From positions 2,850,001 to 2,914,000 of the forward strand of contig NZ_CP075190.1 of the NCBI RefSeq assembly GCF_020510585.1: a stretch of 64,000 bases of DNA, read 5' to 3'. Position numbers and translations under genes: made by a program. This document shows positions 30,264 through 39,472 of this stretch, one piece after another (positions within the stretch are counted from its first letter, which is position 1; each line of letters begins with the position of its first letter). The notes beneath the pieces are model-generated. The model was not told where the DNA came from, did no database searches, and was given only the letters and a program-made list of their open reading frames with translations. This DNA is from Ferribacterium limneticum (lineage in GTDB: Bacteria; Pseudomonadota; Gammaproteobacteria; Burkholderiales; Rhodocyclaceae).

Positions 30264-31379
30264 ATGGATGCCCCCATCAATTTGCCGCCTTCAGGCGCAC
30301 CGGACAAACCCACTTGCCCCATTGCGCCAATGCTCGCCGTCGGTCCGCAACTCGGGGAAGACTCTTTCCGTCGGGTAGTCGAGTGGGCACCAAGCGCCAT
30401 GGTCATGATCGACCTCGATGGCATCATGGTGCTGGTCAATGCCCAGACTGAACGAATGTTCGATTACGGCCGCGACGATCTGATCGGAAAATCCGTCGAA
30501 ATCCTGGTTCCCGAGCGTTTCCGGCAACACCATAGTGCTTTCCGTACCGGATATTTCAACGACCCACAGCCGCGCCCGATGGGTGTCGGTCGCGACCTGG
30601 CCGGTTGCCGCTCCGATGGTACGGAATTTCCGATCGAAATCGGCCTCAACCCAATTGCCACCGAAGCCGGTGTCATGGTTCTGGCGTCGATCATCGACAT
30701 CACCGAGCGGCAGCGCGCCCAGCAACGCCTCGAAGACGCCTTGCGCGAAAAAACCGTGCTGCTCAATGAAGTCCATCATCGGGTCAAGAACAACCTGCAG
30801 GTCATCACCAGCCTGCTCAACCTGCAGGCCGACTTTGCCGCCGATCCGCGCCTGCGGGCGATTCTGGCCGAGAGTTGCGGGCGGGTGAAAGCCATGGCGC
30901 TGACCCACCAGCTGCTTTACGAACGGAAAGACTTTTCCCGCCTTGACCTCGGGGATTATCTGGACCGTCTGGTTCAATCGATCCGATCCAGTTACCGGGC
31001 AACCGGCGAACGCGTCAGCCTGCGCATGGTGCGACCGGAGACCGATGTGCAGATCGACCTCGAGCGGACAATTCCCTGTGGTCTGCTGGTCAATGAACTG
31101 GTCACCAATTCATTCAAGCATGCGTTCAAGGGGGAACGTCGGGGCGAAATTGTCATCCAAATAGAAGCGGAGGTGGATGGTTTGATTTGCCTCAGCGTAG
31201 CCGACAACGGCGTTGGCTTGCCACCGGACATCGAGTTGGCTCAGGGGTCGTCTCTGGGTTTGCAACTGGTTCAACTATTCGTCGAGCAACTGCATGGCAC
31301 CCTGACTATTGATCGAGCCGAGGGAACGCGGTTCTCGATGTGTTTTCCGAAAAGCATTGCGACGAAGGAGGTTTCATGA
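30264..31379 (+). CDS. PAS sensor histidine kinase, HisKA_2 type
   Basis: 371 aa, no membrane segment. A PAS domain at about 35-150 ([31 protein letters not shown]-like, ending in the PAC segment [11 protein letters not shown]) is followed by a HisKA_2 phosphoacceptor with [19 protein letters not shown] (His171/172) and a short HATPase domain with [14 protein letters not shown] and DNGVGLPP. The ATGA overlap with the next gene ties it to that response regulator. A start codon at 30264 follows a GAGG ribosome site. Confidence 0.9.
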   Translation: [371 protein letters not shown]

Positions 31380-33805
31380 GCGCGCGTTTGCCAATCAATC
31401 TGATGCTGGTTGAAGATGAGCGCATCGTCGCCTTTGACTTGAAGCGCCAGCTGCAGGGCTTCGGTTATAACGTCGAAAGCGTTGTTGCCAGCGGAGAACA
31501 GGCGATCAGCCAGGCAGCCGAGAACAAACCGGACCTGGTTCTGATGGATATTCACCTTGATGGCACCATGGATGGGATCGAAGCCGCCGCCACGATTCGC
31601 GCCAACCATCAGATCCCCGTGGTTTTTCTGACCGCCTACGCCGAGGATGACACCTTGCGCCGCGCCCTCGACAGTTGCCCCTTCGGCTATCTGATCAAAC
31701 CGTGCGAAGGAAGGGAACTGCATGCAACGATCCAGATGGCACTGGCTCGCCGGAATGATGAAATGGCAATAGAACAAAGCGAACAGCGCCTGAAGCTGGC
31801 CCTTGATGCTGCTTCGCTGGGGGTCCTTGAATGGAGCCCGGGTTCGAACCGACTGAAAGGCGACCCCCACCTCGGCATGCTGCTCGGCAATCAGGCGCAA
31901 CCGCTGGATGAGCCGTGGGAAGCATTCATCGACAGAATCGACGAAGCCGACCGGGAACGCGTCAACCAGGCGCTGACTGCCAAGCTGTTGAGTAACGACG
32001 CCACCAGTGTCGAATTTCGACTCACCGGTGATGGCCTCCCCATCCGCCGCATGGAAGCCCATGCCAAAGCCTATGGCAAGGGAGCCAGCGTTCAGCGTGT
32101 CGTCGGAATACTCCAGGATGTGACGAAGCGCCATCAGGACGAAGCCATGCTGCGCCAATCCAGCGTCGTTTTCCACACCACGGCCGAGGCTATCCTCATC
32201 ACCGACGCCAATCGCCGGATCGTTGCCGTCAATACCGCCTTTACCCGCATCACCGGATACCCTGAAAGCGATGTCCTCGGGCTTGACCCGGACGTTCTGC
32301 TGCGGGTCAGTCCGGCCTTTGAAACCTATGAAGACAGCTTCAAGACCGGCGCCGACGGCTTCTGGCAAGGCGAGGTACGCTGCCGCCGTCTTGATGGCAG
32401 TTCATTCCCCGCCTGGCAAAGTGTCAGCGTTGTGCACGATGCCAATGACAAGGTGACTCATTTCGTCACCGCATTTTCCGATGTCACGGCAATTTACGAT
32501 GCCCAGCAAAAGCTTCAGCACCTGGCCCATCACGACCCGCTGACCGGCTTGCCCAACCGACTGCTTTTCGAAGAACGACTCCAGTACGCCATCGAGCAGG
32601 CAATGCGCAACGAACAACGCTGTATCCTGCTCTTTCTCGACCTGGACGGCTTCAAGGTGATCAACGACACGCTTGGCCACGCCGTCGGCGACGAATTGCT
32701 GCGTATCGTTGGCGACCGGTTACGCAGTGTCCTGCGCAGCAGTGACACGATCGCCCGACTGGGCGGTGACGAGTTCGTGGTTCTGGCCGGCAGTTTCAAT
32801 CCGGACTACGCGGCACGGCTGGCAGAGAAAATTCTCGACCAGTTACGCCTTCCGGTCACTGTTTCCGGCGAACATCTTTCCGTCACCGGCAGTCTCGGCA
32901 TTGCCGTATATCCCGACAACGGTACCGACAGTCAACAATTGATGCGCGCCGCCGACATGGCCATGTACACGGCCAAGGCCGAGGGGCGTAACCGCTTTCA
33001 CTTTTACACCGAAGACATGACCGAGCGGGCGCTCCTGCGGATGGGGATCGAGCAGGGGCTGCGTCGTGCCCTGGCCACCGATGGCCTGGTCATGCACTAT
33101 CAGCCGCGCGTCGATCTCACCAGTCGCCGGATCGTCGGGGTCGAAGCGCTGGTCCGCTGGCAACACCCGGAACGCGGCATCGTTTCCCCGGTCGACTTCA
33201 TCGGCATTGCCGAAGAATGTGGAATCATCGAACACTTGGGACGCTGGGTACTGAACCGCGCCTGTTCCGAAATGCTTGATGTTGTCCAGGGAAGACCCGC
33301 CGGTGAAACCTTCCACGTTGCCGTCAACGTCTCGCCACGACAATTCCTTGGTGCGGATTTTGTCGCCATTGTCCGCACGGTACTCAGCGAAACCGGCTTC
33401 CCGACCAGCGCCCTCGAGCTGGAAATCACCGAAAGCACGCTGCAGGCGACAGAGCGGAGCCTGTCCATACTCCACGCTCTGGAAGAACTGGGTGTCGCCG
33501 TCAGTATCGACGACTTCGGGACCGGCTATTCGTCACTGAGCGTCCTGCGCGACCTGCCCATCCAGCGCATCAAGATCGATCGCTCTTTCATCGTCGACCT
33601 CCCGGCCAGCCAGAATCAGCGGGCCGTCGTTGAAGCCATCGTCGCGCTGAGCAAGGCCATGTTCATGCAGATTACCGTCGAAGGCATCGAGCACCCGGCC
33701 CAAGCCAAGATTTTGCAAGAACTGGGTTGCCAGGAAGGTCAGGGCTATTTGTTTGCCCGCCCGCTTCCCCTCGTCGATTTGAAGAAACTTCTCGACAACG
33801 ATTGA
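31376..33805 (+). CDS. Response regulator with PAS, GGDEF and EAL domains
   Basis: 809 aa from the ATG at 31376, preceded by GGAGG. Receiver domain at 1-120 (phospho-Asp58 in LMDIHLDGTMDG), a PAS-like segment at about 135-260, a PAS domain at about 265-385, GGDEF with intact RLGGDEF (463-467) and TGLPNR, and EAL with EALVRWQHPERG (590-592 EAL) and DDFGTGYSSL. Phosphorylation by the co-encoded kinase should tune c-di-GMP turnover. No RNA- or DNA-binding output. It lies between bioA and bioF without obvious functional link to biotin. Confidence 0.92.
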   Translation: MSARLPINLMLVEDERIVAFDLKRQLQGFGYNVESVVASGEQAISQAAENKPDLVLMDIHLDGTMDGIEAAATIRANHQIPVVFLTAYAEDDTLRRALDSCPFGYLIKPCEGRELHATIQMALARRNDEMAIEQSEQRLKLALDAASLGVLEWSPGSNRLKGDPHLGMLLGNQAQPLDEPWEAFIDRIDEADRERVNQALTAKLLSNDATSVEFRLTGDGLPIRRMEAHAKAYGKGASVQRVVGILQDVTKRHQDEAMLRQSSVVFHTTAEAILITDANRRIVAVNTAFTRITGYPESDVLGLDPDVLLRVSPAFETYEDSFKTGADGFWQGEVRCRRLDGSSFPAWQSVSVVHDANDKVTHFVTAFSDVTAIYDAQQKLQHLAHHDPLTGLPNRLLFEERLQYAIEQAMRNEQRCILLFLDLDGFKVINDTLGHAVGDELLRIVGDRLRSVLRSSDTIARLGGDEFVVLAGSFNPDYAARLAEKILDQLRLPVTVSGEHLSVTGSLGIAVYPDNGTDSQQLMRAADMAMYTAKAEGRNRFHFYTEDMTERALLRMGIEQGLRRALATDGLVMHYQPRVDLTSRRIVGVEALVRWQHPERGIVSPVDFIGIAEECGIIEHLGRWVLNRACSEMLDVVQGRPAGETFHVAVNVSPRQFLGADFVAIVRTVLSETGFPTSALELEITESTLQATERSLSILHALEELGVAVSIDDFGTGYSSLSVLRDLPIQRIKIDRSFIVDLPASQNQRAVVEAIVALSKAMFMQITVEGIEHPAQAKILQELGCQEGQGYLFARPLPLVDLKKLLDND

Positions 33806-34061
33806 TCGCCGAATGATCCTCAGGCCAGGTAGCAGCCGGCGCCGCGCCGTTTCCCGAGAACCGGCGTGATCACCCTCATCGCCCCCGGGACAGGGGATGA
33901 CAAGAACGACTCGCAGTGCATAGCGGTTGAGAAAAACGCGCCCTTTCGCGGTCCACGCTGATTTCCAACGAGCAATCGAAGAACCTCCTAAACAGTGCGG
34001 TTTAATGCGCTGCCGATGAAAAGCGCGACATTCCGGCGGGTCTGCGGGAAAATATCGCCCC

Positions 34062-35237
34062 ATGACTCCCAGTTCCCTTGAAGACCGCCTCGCCAGCGAA
34101 CTGGCGGAGCTCGAAACCGCCGGCCTGACCCGCCGCCGCCGCGTACTCGAATCGGCTTGTGGCCGGCTCGCTACGGTCGACGGCAAAAATGTGCTGAATT
34201 TCGCAGCCAACGACTATCTCGGGCTGGCCGGCAATACCGAGATCGCGCGGGCGCTGGCCGACGGCGCGCTGCAATGGGGTGCCGGCAGCGGTGCCTCGCA
34301 CTTGGTGAGCGGCCATCTTGCGCCGCATGAGGCGCTGGAAAAAGAGATCGCCGCCTTCACCGGCTTTCCGCGCGCCCTGACCTTTTCGACCGGCTACCTC
34401 GCCAACCTCGCCGTGACGCCGACCCTGGCCGGCCGCGGCGACGCGGTGTTTGCCGACAAGCTCAACCACGCCTCGCTGATCGATGCCATGCAGCAGGCCA
34501 AGGCCAACGGCGCCGAGGTCCAACGCTACGCCCACAACGACGTCGCGGCGCTGGAAAAGCTGCTCGCCGCCAGCAGCGCCGCCACCAAGGTCATCGTCAC
34601 CGACGCCGTGTTCAGCATGGACGGCGACCTCGCGCCGCTGCCGCTGATCTTCGCGCTGGCCGAGCGCTACGACGCCTGGCTGGTCATCGACGACGCCCAC
34701 GGCTTCGGCGTCCTCGGCCGCGAAGGCCGGGGCAGTCTGGCCCATTTCAACCTGCCCGCCTCACCGCGCATTTTGCTCATGGGCACGCTGGGCAAGGCGG
34801 CTGGCGTCGGCGGCGCCTTTGTCGCCGGTTCGGCAACGGCCATTGAATACCTGCTGCAAAAGGGTCGCAGCTACATTTTCACGACCGCCCAACCGCCGGC
34901 CATCGCCTGCGCGCTGACCAAGAGCCTGCAACTGATCAAAAACGGCGACGCCCTGCGCGCCAACCTGATGGCCCGCATCGGCCAGTTGCGCGACGGGCTG
35001 GCCGGCCTGCCGCTCAAGCTGCTGCCCTCGCTGACCGCCATCCAGCCGCTCATCGTCGGTGAAAACGACGCCGCCGTCGCCCTCTCGAAAGCCCTGTGGG
35101 CGCGCGGCCTGTGGGTGCCAGCCATCCGCCCGCCAACGGTGCCGAAGGGCACGGCGCGGCTGCGCATATCCGTCTCCGCCGCCCATACCGAAGCCGACAT
35201 CGCCCAACTCATCGCCGCCTTGAAAGAACTTGCATGA
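34062..35237 (+). CDS. bioF: 8-amino-7-oxononanoate synthase BioF
   Basis: 391 aa PLP enzyme that condenses pimeloyl-ACP with alanine to give KAPA. Landmarks: LNFAANDYLGLAG, GSGASHLVSGHLAPHEALE, FSTGYLANLAV, DAVFSMDGDLAPL, IDDAHGFGVLG and the PLP lysine Lys245 in MGTLGKAAG. It opens the bioF-bioH-bioC-bioD operon, whose first three genes overlap by a few bases. The sequence before the ATG lacks a clear ribosome site and has AAAATATCGCCCC directly before the start, a possible leaderless arrangement. The 256-bp gap 33806-34061 shows nothing else I can identify. Confidence 0.95.
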   Translation: MTPSSLEDRLASELAELETAGLTRRRRVLESACGRLATVDGKNVLNFAANDYLGLAGNTEIARALADGALQWGAGSGASHLVSGHLAPHEALEKEIAAFTGFPRALTFSTGYLANLAVTPTLAGRGDAVFADKLNHASLIDAMQQAKANGAEVQRYAHNDVAALEKLLAASSAATKVIVTDAVFSMDGDLAPLPLIFALAERYDAWLVIDDAHGFGVLGREGRGSLAHFNLPASPRILLMGTLGKAAGVGGAFVAGSATAIEYLLQKGRSYIFTTAQPPAIACALTKSLQLIKNGDALRANLMARIGQLRDGLAGLPLKLLPSLTAIQPLIVGENDAAVALSKALWARGLWVPAIRPPTVPKGTARLRISVSAAHTEADIAQLIAALKELA

Positions 35238-35947
35238 GCGCCCCCCTGGTTTTCCTGCCTGGCTGGTGTCTGGGCAGCAATCCGCTGAATTCCACGGTCA
35301 ACCGGGAAAAAGGCCAAATTTTCGAATTGCCCGGCTACGGCAACGCGCCGCTGATTTCCGATTTTTACGCTGCCGCCGACGACATCGCCGCCCGCCTGCA
35401 ACCCGGCACGACGCTGGCCGGCTGGTCGCTCGGCGCGCAACTGGCGCTGGCCGTCGCCGCCCGCCATCCGGACAAGGTCGGCAAGCTCATTCTCGTCGCC
35501 GGCACCGCCTCCTTCGTCCAGCGCGACGGCTGGCCGCACGCCATGCCGCCGGCCACGCTGGCTGAATTCGCCGCCGGCGTCGCGGCCGATGTCGAAGCCA
35601 TGCTGCCGCGCTTCGTCGGCGGCTTCAATCGCGGCGACGAGCGCGCCAAGGCCGTGACCCTCGAACTGCTCAAACTCGCCGACCCGCGCCCGTCAGGCGA
35701 GGTGCTGGCGACCGGCCTCGACTGGCTGCGCGATGTCGATCTGCGCCAACTCGCGCCGCAGGTCAAGGCGCCGACGCTCCTGATCCATGGCGCGGCCGAT
35801 CCGCTCATGCCGCTCGCTGCCGCCGAAGCGCTCGCCGCCCTGATTCCCGGCGCCAGACTGGCCGTCTTCGACGACTGCGCGCACGCCCCCTTCATCTCCC
35901 GGCCGGACGATTTCGTCGCCACCGTGCAGCAATTCCTGAATGACTAG
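35234..35947 (+). CDS. bioH: Pimeloyl-ACP methyl ester carboxylesterase BioH
   Basis: 237 aa from the ATG at 35234, overlapping the bioF stop (ATGA). Alpha/beta hydrolase that removes the methyl group from pimeloyl-ACP methyl ester. Nucleophile Ser65 in AGWSLGAQLAL, Asp189 in HGAADPLMP, His217 in DDCAHAPF: a full triad. The N-terminus LPGWCLGS is as expected, but residues 21-32 (TVNREKGQIFEL) come from a repeat copy and run straight into the conserved LPGYG. The segment between the oxyanion loop and LPGYG is short for the family. Confidence 0.9.
   Translation: MSAPLVFLPGWCLGSNPLNSTVNREKGQIFELPGYGNAPLISDFYAAADDIAARLQPGTTLAGWSLGAQLALAVAARHPDKVGKLILVAGTASFVQRDGWPHAMPPATLAEFAAGVAADVEAMLPRFVGGFNRGDERAKAVTLELLKLADPRPSGEVLATGLDWLRDVDLRQLAPQVKAPTLLIHGAADPLMPLAAAEALAALIPGARLAVFDDCAHAPFISRPDDFVATVQQFLND
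35294..35329 (+). repeat. Dispersed repeat, copy 7 (inside bioH)
   Basis: Begins ACGGTCAACCGGGAAAAAGG and ends ATTTTCGAATTG, one base longer than the typical copy. Read as TVNREKGQIFEL (BioH residues 21-32). Confidence 0.85.
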
Positions 35948-36701
35948 ACCTTCCAAGGCGCGCATCCGGCAATCCTTCGAGCGCGCCGCACTGACCTACG
36001 ACAGCGCAGCCGACATCCAGCGTCGCATCTGCACGCAACTGGCCGAAGGCCTGCCGGAGATCGCCCCGACCCGCTTGCTCGATGCCGGCTGCGGCACCGG
36101 CTTTGCCCAGGCCGACCTGCAGGCCCGCTTTCCCGATGCCCACAGTGTCGCCCTCGACCTCTCGCCAGCCATGCTCGACCGGGTCAGCGCGCCGTGCTGC
36201 CGCATCGCCGGCGATCTCGAACACCTGCCGCTGGCCGATGCCAGCCTCGACCTCTACTGGTCCAGCCTCGCCGTCCAGTGGTGCGACCTCGCCACAGCCC
36301 TGCGCGAAGCCCACCGCACACTGCGCCCGAATGGCCTCGTCGCCCTGGCCAGCCTCGGCCCGGCCACCTTCCACGAGCTTCGCCACGCCTTTGCCGACGT
36401 CGACCACTACCGGCACACGCTGAGCTTTCACAGCCCGGACGAAATCCGCAAAATCGCCGTCAATCTGGCGTTTGCTACGGTCAACACGAAAAAAAGCACA
36501 AAAATCGCCCACTACCCGGATTTCAAAACGCTGCTCCGCGCCGTCAAGGCCATCGGTGCCAACCAGCTCGGCGACGGCCGGCGCACCAGCCTGATGAGCC
36601 GCGCCACCTTCCAGCGCGCCGAAGCAGCCCACGAACAATTGCGCACCTCGGCCGGCCTGCCGCTGACCTACGACGTGATCTACCTCTACGCCAGCAAATG
36701 A
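35940..36701 (+). CDS. bioC: Malonyl-ACP O-methyltransferase BioC
   Basis: 253 aa, overlapping the bioH stop by 8 bases. It methylates malonyl-ACP to start pimelate synthesis. Landmarks: SFERAALTYDSAADIQ, SAM motif I LLDAGCGTGFAQ (about residues 44-55), the ALDLSPAML acidic loop, DLYWSSLAVQWC, and LLRAVKAIGAN near the C-terminus. Residues 180-190 (TVNTKKSTKIA) are encoded by a repeat copy just before the conserved HYPDF block, again with no obvious length change relative to usual BioC. Confidence 0.92.
   Translation: MTRPSKARIRQSFERAALTYDSAADIQRRICTQLAEGLPEIAPTRLLDAGCGTGFAQADLQARFPDAHSVALDLSPAMLDRVSAPCCRIAGDLEHLPLADASLDLYWSSLAVQWCDLATALREAHRTLRPNGLVALASLGPATFHELRHAFADVDHYRHTLSFHSPDEIRKIAVNLAFATVNTKKSTKIAHYPDFKTLLRAVKAIGANQLGDGRRTSLMSRATFQRAEAAHEQLRTSAGLPLTYDVIYLYASK
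36477..36511 (+). repeat. Dispersed repeat, copy 8 (inside bioC)
   Basis: Begins ACGGTCAACACGAAAAAAAG with GCT before it, followed by CACAAAAATCG. Read as TVNTKKSTKIA (BioC residues 180-190). It shares the CAACACG variant with the hydrogenase copy. Confidence 0.8.
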
Positions 36702-36711
36702 GCGCCCGAAA

Positions 36712-37377
36712 ATGAGCCCCGCCTATTTCCTGACCGGTACCGACACCGAAATCGGCAAGACCTTCATCACCTGCGCCCTGCTCCACCGGGCCGGGTTGGA
36801 CGGCCGCAAAGCCGTCGGACTCAAGCCGATTGCCGCCGGAACCGATACCGCCGGGCTGAACGACGATGTCGAAGCCATCCGCGCCGCCAGCAATGTCGAA
36901 TTGCCGCGCCAGATCATCAACCCCTATTGTTTCCAGCCAGCCATCGCCCCGCACATCGCGGCGGCGGAAGCGGGCGTAGCCATCGAGTTCAAGACTATCA
37001 AGTCGAGTTGCGATGAGGCCCGCCAGCAGGCCGATCTAGTCATCGTCGAAGGCGTCGGTGGATTTTGCGTGCCGTTAAGCGGCGAGCAGAGCACGGCCGA
37101 CCTCGCCGTCTACCTTGGCCTGCCAGTCATCCTGGTTGTCGGCATGCGCCTCGGCTGCATCAACCACGCGCTGCTCACCGCCGAAGCCATCGCTGCCCGC
37201 GGTCTGAAGCTGGTCGGCTGGGTGGCCAACCACATCGACCCGGCGATGTCGCGTTTCGCTGAAAACCTGGCAACGCTGCAAGCGCTGCTACCGGCCCCGT
37301 TACTCGGCGTCGTGCCACACGGGCCGCAAGGCAGTGCCAGGGGCGCCGCCGCTTTTCTCAAACTACCCGGCGCTTAA
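36712..37377 (+). CDS. bioD: Dethiobiotin synthetase BioD
   Basis: 221 aa P-loop enzyme closing the ureido ring of dethiobiotin with CO2 and ATP. The start MSPAYFLTGTDTEIGKTFI contains the BioD P-loop GTDTEIGKT; VGLKPIAAG, VEGVGGFCVPL, and VGMRLGCINHALLT are family blocks. It starts 10 bases after bioC. Its last 15 bases overlap the convergent HPt gene. bioB is not in the window. Confidence 0.95.
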   Translation: MSPAYFLTGTDTEIGKTFITCALLHRAGLDGRKAVGLKPIAAGTDTAGLNDDVEAIRAASNVELPRQIINPYCFQPAIAPHIAAAEAGVAIEFKTIKSSCDEARQQADLVIVEGVGGFCVPLSGEQSTADLAVYLGLPVILVVGMRLGCINHALLTAEAIAARGLKLVGWVANHIDPAMSRFAENLATLQALLPAPLLGVVPHGPQGSARGAAAFLKLPGA

Positions 37378-37713
37378 CACCGCCGCAATTTCCCGCAGGC
37401 GCTGTTGCAAGCCGGCCACTGCCGCAGCCTGATCAGCGACAAGACCATCGCGCGCCCGTTGCTCGACGACACTGGCATCGAGTGCACCAGCGTCATCAGA
37501 AAATGTGGCCAGCAAGCCTTTAACCGTGTGGGCCTCGCGGCGCAGTACCGCGGGATCGCCTGCCGCCAGGGCGGTCGCCAGGGCCGCGCAGTTGCTGTCG
37601 ACATCCTGCACAAACATGTCGACCATCATCGCAAAAATCTCGTCGTCGCCGCCCAGGCGGTCCAAAATCGACGCTTTGTCCAACACGAAAGCCCCTGCCA
37701 TATTCATCTCCAT
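37363..37713 (-). CDS. Stand-alone HPt phosphotransfer protein
   Basis: 116 aa (or 112 from the ATG at 37701). A single HPt domain with the phospho-histidine His62 in EAHTVKGLLATF. Such proteins pass phosphate between hybrid kinases and response regulators. It follows the HD-GYP response regulator gene in the same direction, 45 bp after its stop, and may be its phosphodonor. The 3' end overlaps bioD. Confidence 0.88.
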   Translation of the reverse strand: MEMNMAGAFVLDKASILDRLGGDDEIFAMMVDMFVQDVDSNCAALATALAAGDPAVLRREAHTVKGLLATFSDDAGALDASVVEQRARDGLVADQAAAVAGLQQRLREIAAVLSAG

Positions 37714-37758
37714 TCAGGCCGCCTGCCAACGCAGGAAATCGACTGAGACCAATCAAAT

Positions 37759-38811
37759 TCAGATCTGCGGCATCTCTTCGTCGCAGAAACGCTGGCGGAT
37801 ATCCAGCACATGCTCCCAGCCGGCAAGAAAAGCCTCAACGCACATCGGATCGAAATGCTTGCCGCGCCCGTCTTCAAGATACTTGCAGGCATCGTCGAGC
37901 GACCACGCCCGTTTGTAGGGGCGCTCGGAAGTCAGCGCGTCGAAGACATCAGCTACCGCCACGATCCGCCCGAACAGCGGAATCTGATGGCCTTTGAGGC
38001 CATGCGGGTAGCCCGTCCCGTCGTATTTTTCATGATGCGAAATTGCCACTTCGGCCCCGGCCTGAATGACTTCCGAACGGCTGTCCTTGAGCAGTTCCTG
38101 CCCGAGCCTGGCATGCCCCTTCATGACCTCGAACTCTTCGGGCGTCAGCTTGCCCGGTTTGAGCAGGATGTAGTCGGGAATGCCGATCTTGCCGACGTCG
38201 TGCATCGGTGCCGCTTCGAGAATCAGCTTCTGCTGCGCAATGCTCAGATCGAGACCCAAGGCGATGATCTGCGAATAATGTGCCATGCGCTGGATGTGCG
38301 CGCCGGTTTCCGGATCGCGAAATTCGGCCGCCCGCGAAATGCGGAAAATCAGCTCCTTTTCGCGATCACGGATTTCGGCGGTGCGCTCTTCGACCAGCGA
38401 GGACAAATGCTCGGCGCGGTCGGCCAGATACTTCTGCCCGGTGCGCAGCGACAGCATGTTGCGAACGCGCGCCGAGAACTCGACACGGTCAATCGGCTTG
38501 GTCAGGAAGTCATTGGCACCGCCAAGCAGGGCATCGTAACGAATGTCCTTCTGGTCGTTGGCGGTAATCATCAGCACCGGAATCTCGTTGCGCCCGTGCA
38601 GGGCGCGGAAGGCGCTGATGAACTTGAGACCGTCCATGTCCGGCATCATGTAATCGACAATGACCAGATCCGGAACGTTGCTGCGACACCATTCGAGCGC
38701 CGCCACGGGATGATCGAACAAGGTCGGGCTGCAGTCGCCCAGTTTGAGAACCAGCGCCTTGATCAGCGTCAGGTTGATGTCGCTGTCATCGATGATCAGG
38801 ACGTTGTGCAT
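37759..38811 (-). CDS. Response regulator with HD-GYP c-di-GMP phosphodiesterase domain
   Basis: 350 aa from the ATG at 38811; the open frame further upstream overlaps yciB and lacks receiver homology. Receiver at 1-120 (Asp53 in IVDYMMPDMDG), a short coiled linker with EERTAEIRDREKELIFR, then HD-GYP with HDVGKIGIPD (His204-Asp205) and HHEKYDGTGYPHGL (GYP 267-269). RpfG-like architecture: phosphorylation should switch c-di-GMP hydrolysis. Next to a stand-alone HPt gene. Confidence 0.92.
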   Translation of the reverse strand: MHNVLIIDDSDINLTLIKALVLKLGDCSPTLFDHPVAALEWCRSNVPDLVIVDYMMPDMDGLKFISAFRALHGRNEIPVLMITANDQKDIRYDALLGGANDFLTKPIDRVEFSARVRNMLSLRTGQKYLADRAEHLSSLVEERTAEIRDREKELIFRISRAAEFRDPETGAHIQRMAHYSQIIALGLDLSIAQQKLILEAAPMHDVGKIGIPDYILLKPGKLTPEEFEVMKGHARLGQELLKDSRSEVIQAGAEVAISHHEKYDGTGYPHGLKGHQIPLFGRIVAVADVFDALTSERPYKRAWSLDDACKYLEDGRGKHFDPMCVEAFLAGWEHVLDIRQRFCDEEMPQI

Positions 38812-38849
38812 GAACTCCCCTGCTTGCCGGATAGTTGTTTTCCGCAGTA

Positions 38850-38855
38850 TATAAT
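38850..38855 (+). promoter_or_regulatory. Candidate -10 box close to the yciB start
   Basis: TATAAT ends 8 bases before the yciB ATG at 38864 with no Shine-Dalgarno between, so a transcript from it would have almost no leader. TTGCCG at 38824-38829 is a loose -35 at 20-bp spacing. Confidence 0.4.
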
Positions 38856-38863
38856 GCCCCGCC

Positions 38864-39472
38864 ATGAAACTGCTCTTCGACCTCTTCCCCGTCATCCTCT
38901 TTTTCGCCACCTTCAAATACGCGGAAAAGAGCCCCGAACTCGCGGCCAGCTGGATGGGCTCGCTGCTTGGCTTCGTCCCCGACGACATCAAGCTGGCGCC
39001 GATCCTGCTCGCCACCGTCGTCGTCATCGCCGCCACCGTCGCCCAGATCGTCTGGGTGCATTTTCGCCACGGCAAGGTCGACAAGATGCTCTGGGTCAGC
39101 CTCGTCCTTGTCGTCGTCTTCGGCGGCCTGACCCTGGCCTTCCAGAATGAAGCCTTCATCAAATGGAAGCCGACCATCCTGTACTGGGTATTCGCAGGCA
39201 GCATGGCTTTCAGCGCCTACGTTCTCAAGAAAAATGCCATCAAGGCCATGCTCGGTGAGCAACTGACGCTGCCCGAACCGGTCTGGGCCAAGGTCAACCT
39301 GTCATGGATCGCCTTTTTTGTCGTCATGGGTGCCCTCAACCTGATCATCGCCTTCAATTTTTCGACCGATACCTGGGTCAATTTCAAACTGTTCGGCGGC
39401 ATGGGCCTGATGCTCGTCTTCGTGCTCGGCCAGGGCATGCTGCTTTCAAAATATGTTGAGGAAGAAAAGTAA
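38864..39472 (+). CDS. yciB: Inner-membrane septation protein A family (YciB/IspZ)
   Basis: 202 aa, with five or six hydrophobic segments and the family start [31 protein letters not shown] and [20 protein letters not shown] are conserved blocks. YciB homologues act in cell-envelope integrity or division. The stop shares bases with the yciI ATG (TAATG), so yciB-yciI-bolA are coupled. Confidence 0.92.
   Translation: MKLLFDLFPVILFFATFKYAEKSPELAASWMGSLLGFVPDDIKLAPILLATVVVIAATVAQIVWVHFRHGKVDKMLWVSLVLVVVFGGLTLAFQNEAFIKWKPTILYWVFAGSMAFSAYVLKKNAIKAMLGEQLTLPEPVWAKVNLSWIAFFVVMGALNLIIAFNFSTDTWVNFKLFGGMGLMLVFVLGQGMLLSKYVEEEK

Noticed and set aside
34168..34200. GCTACGGTCGACGGCAAAAA in bioF resembles the repeat.
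   Set aside because: It encodes the native BioF segment VDGKNVLNFAANDY; AAC of the core is missing (GAC), and the second half does not fit.
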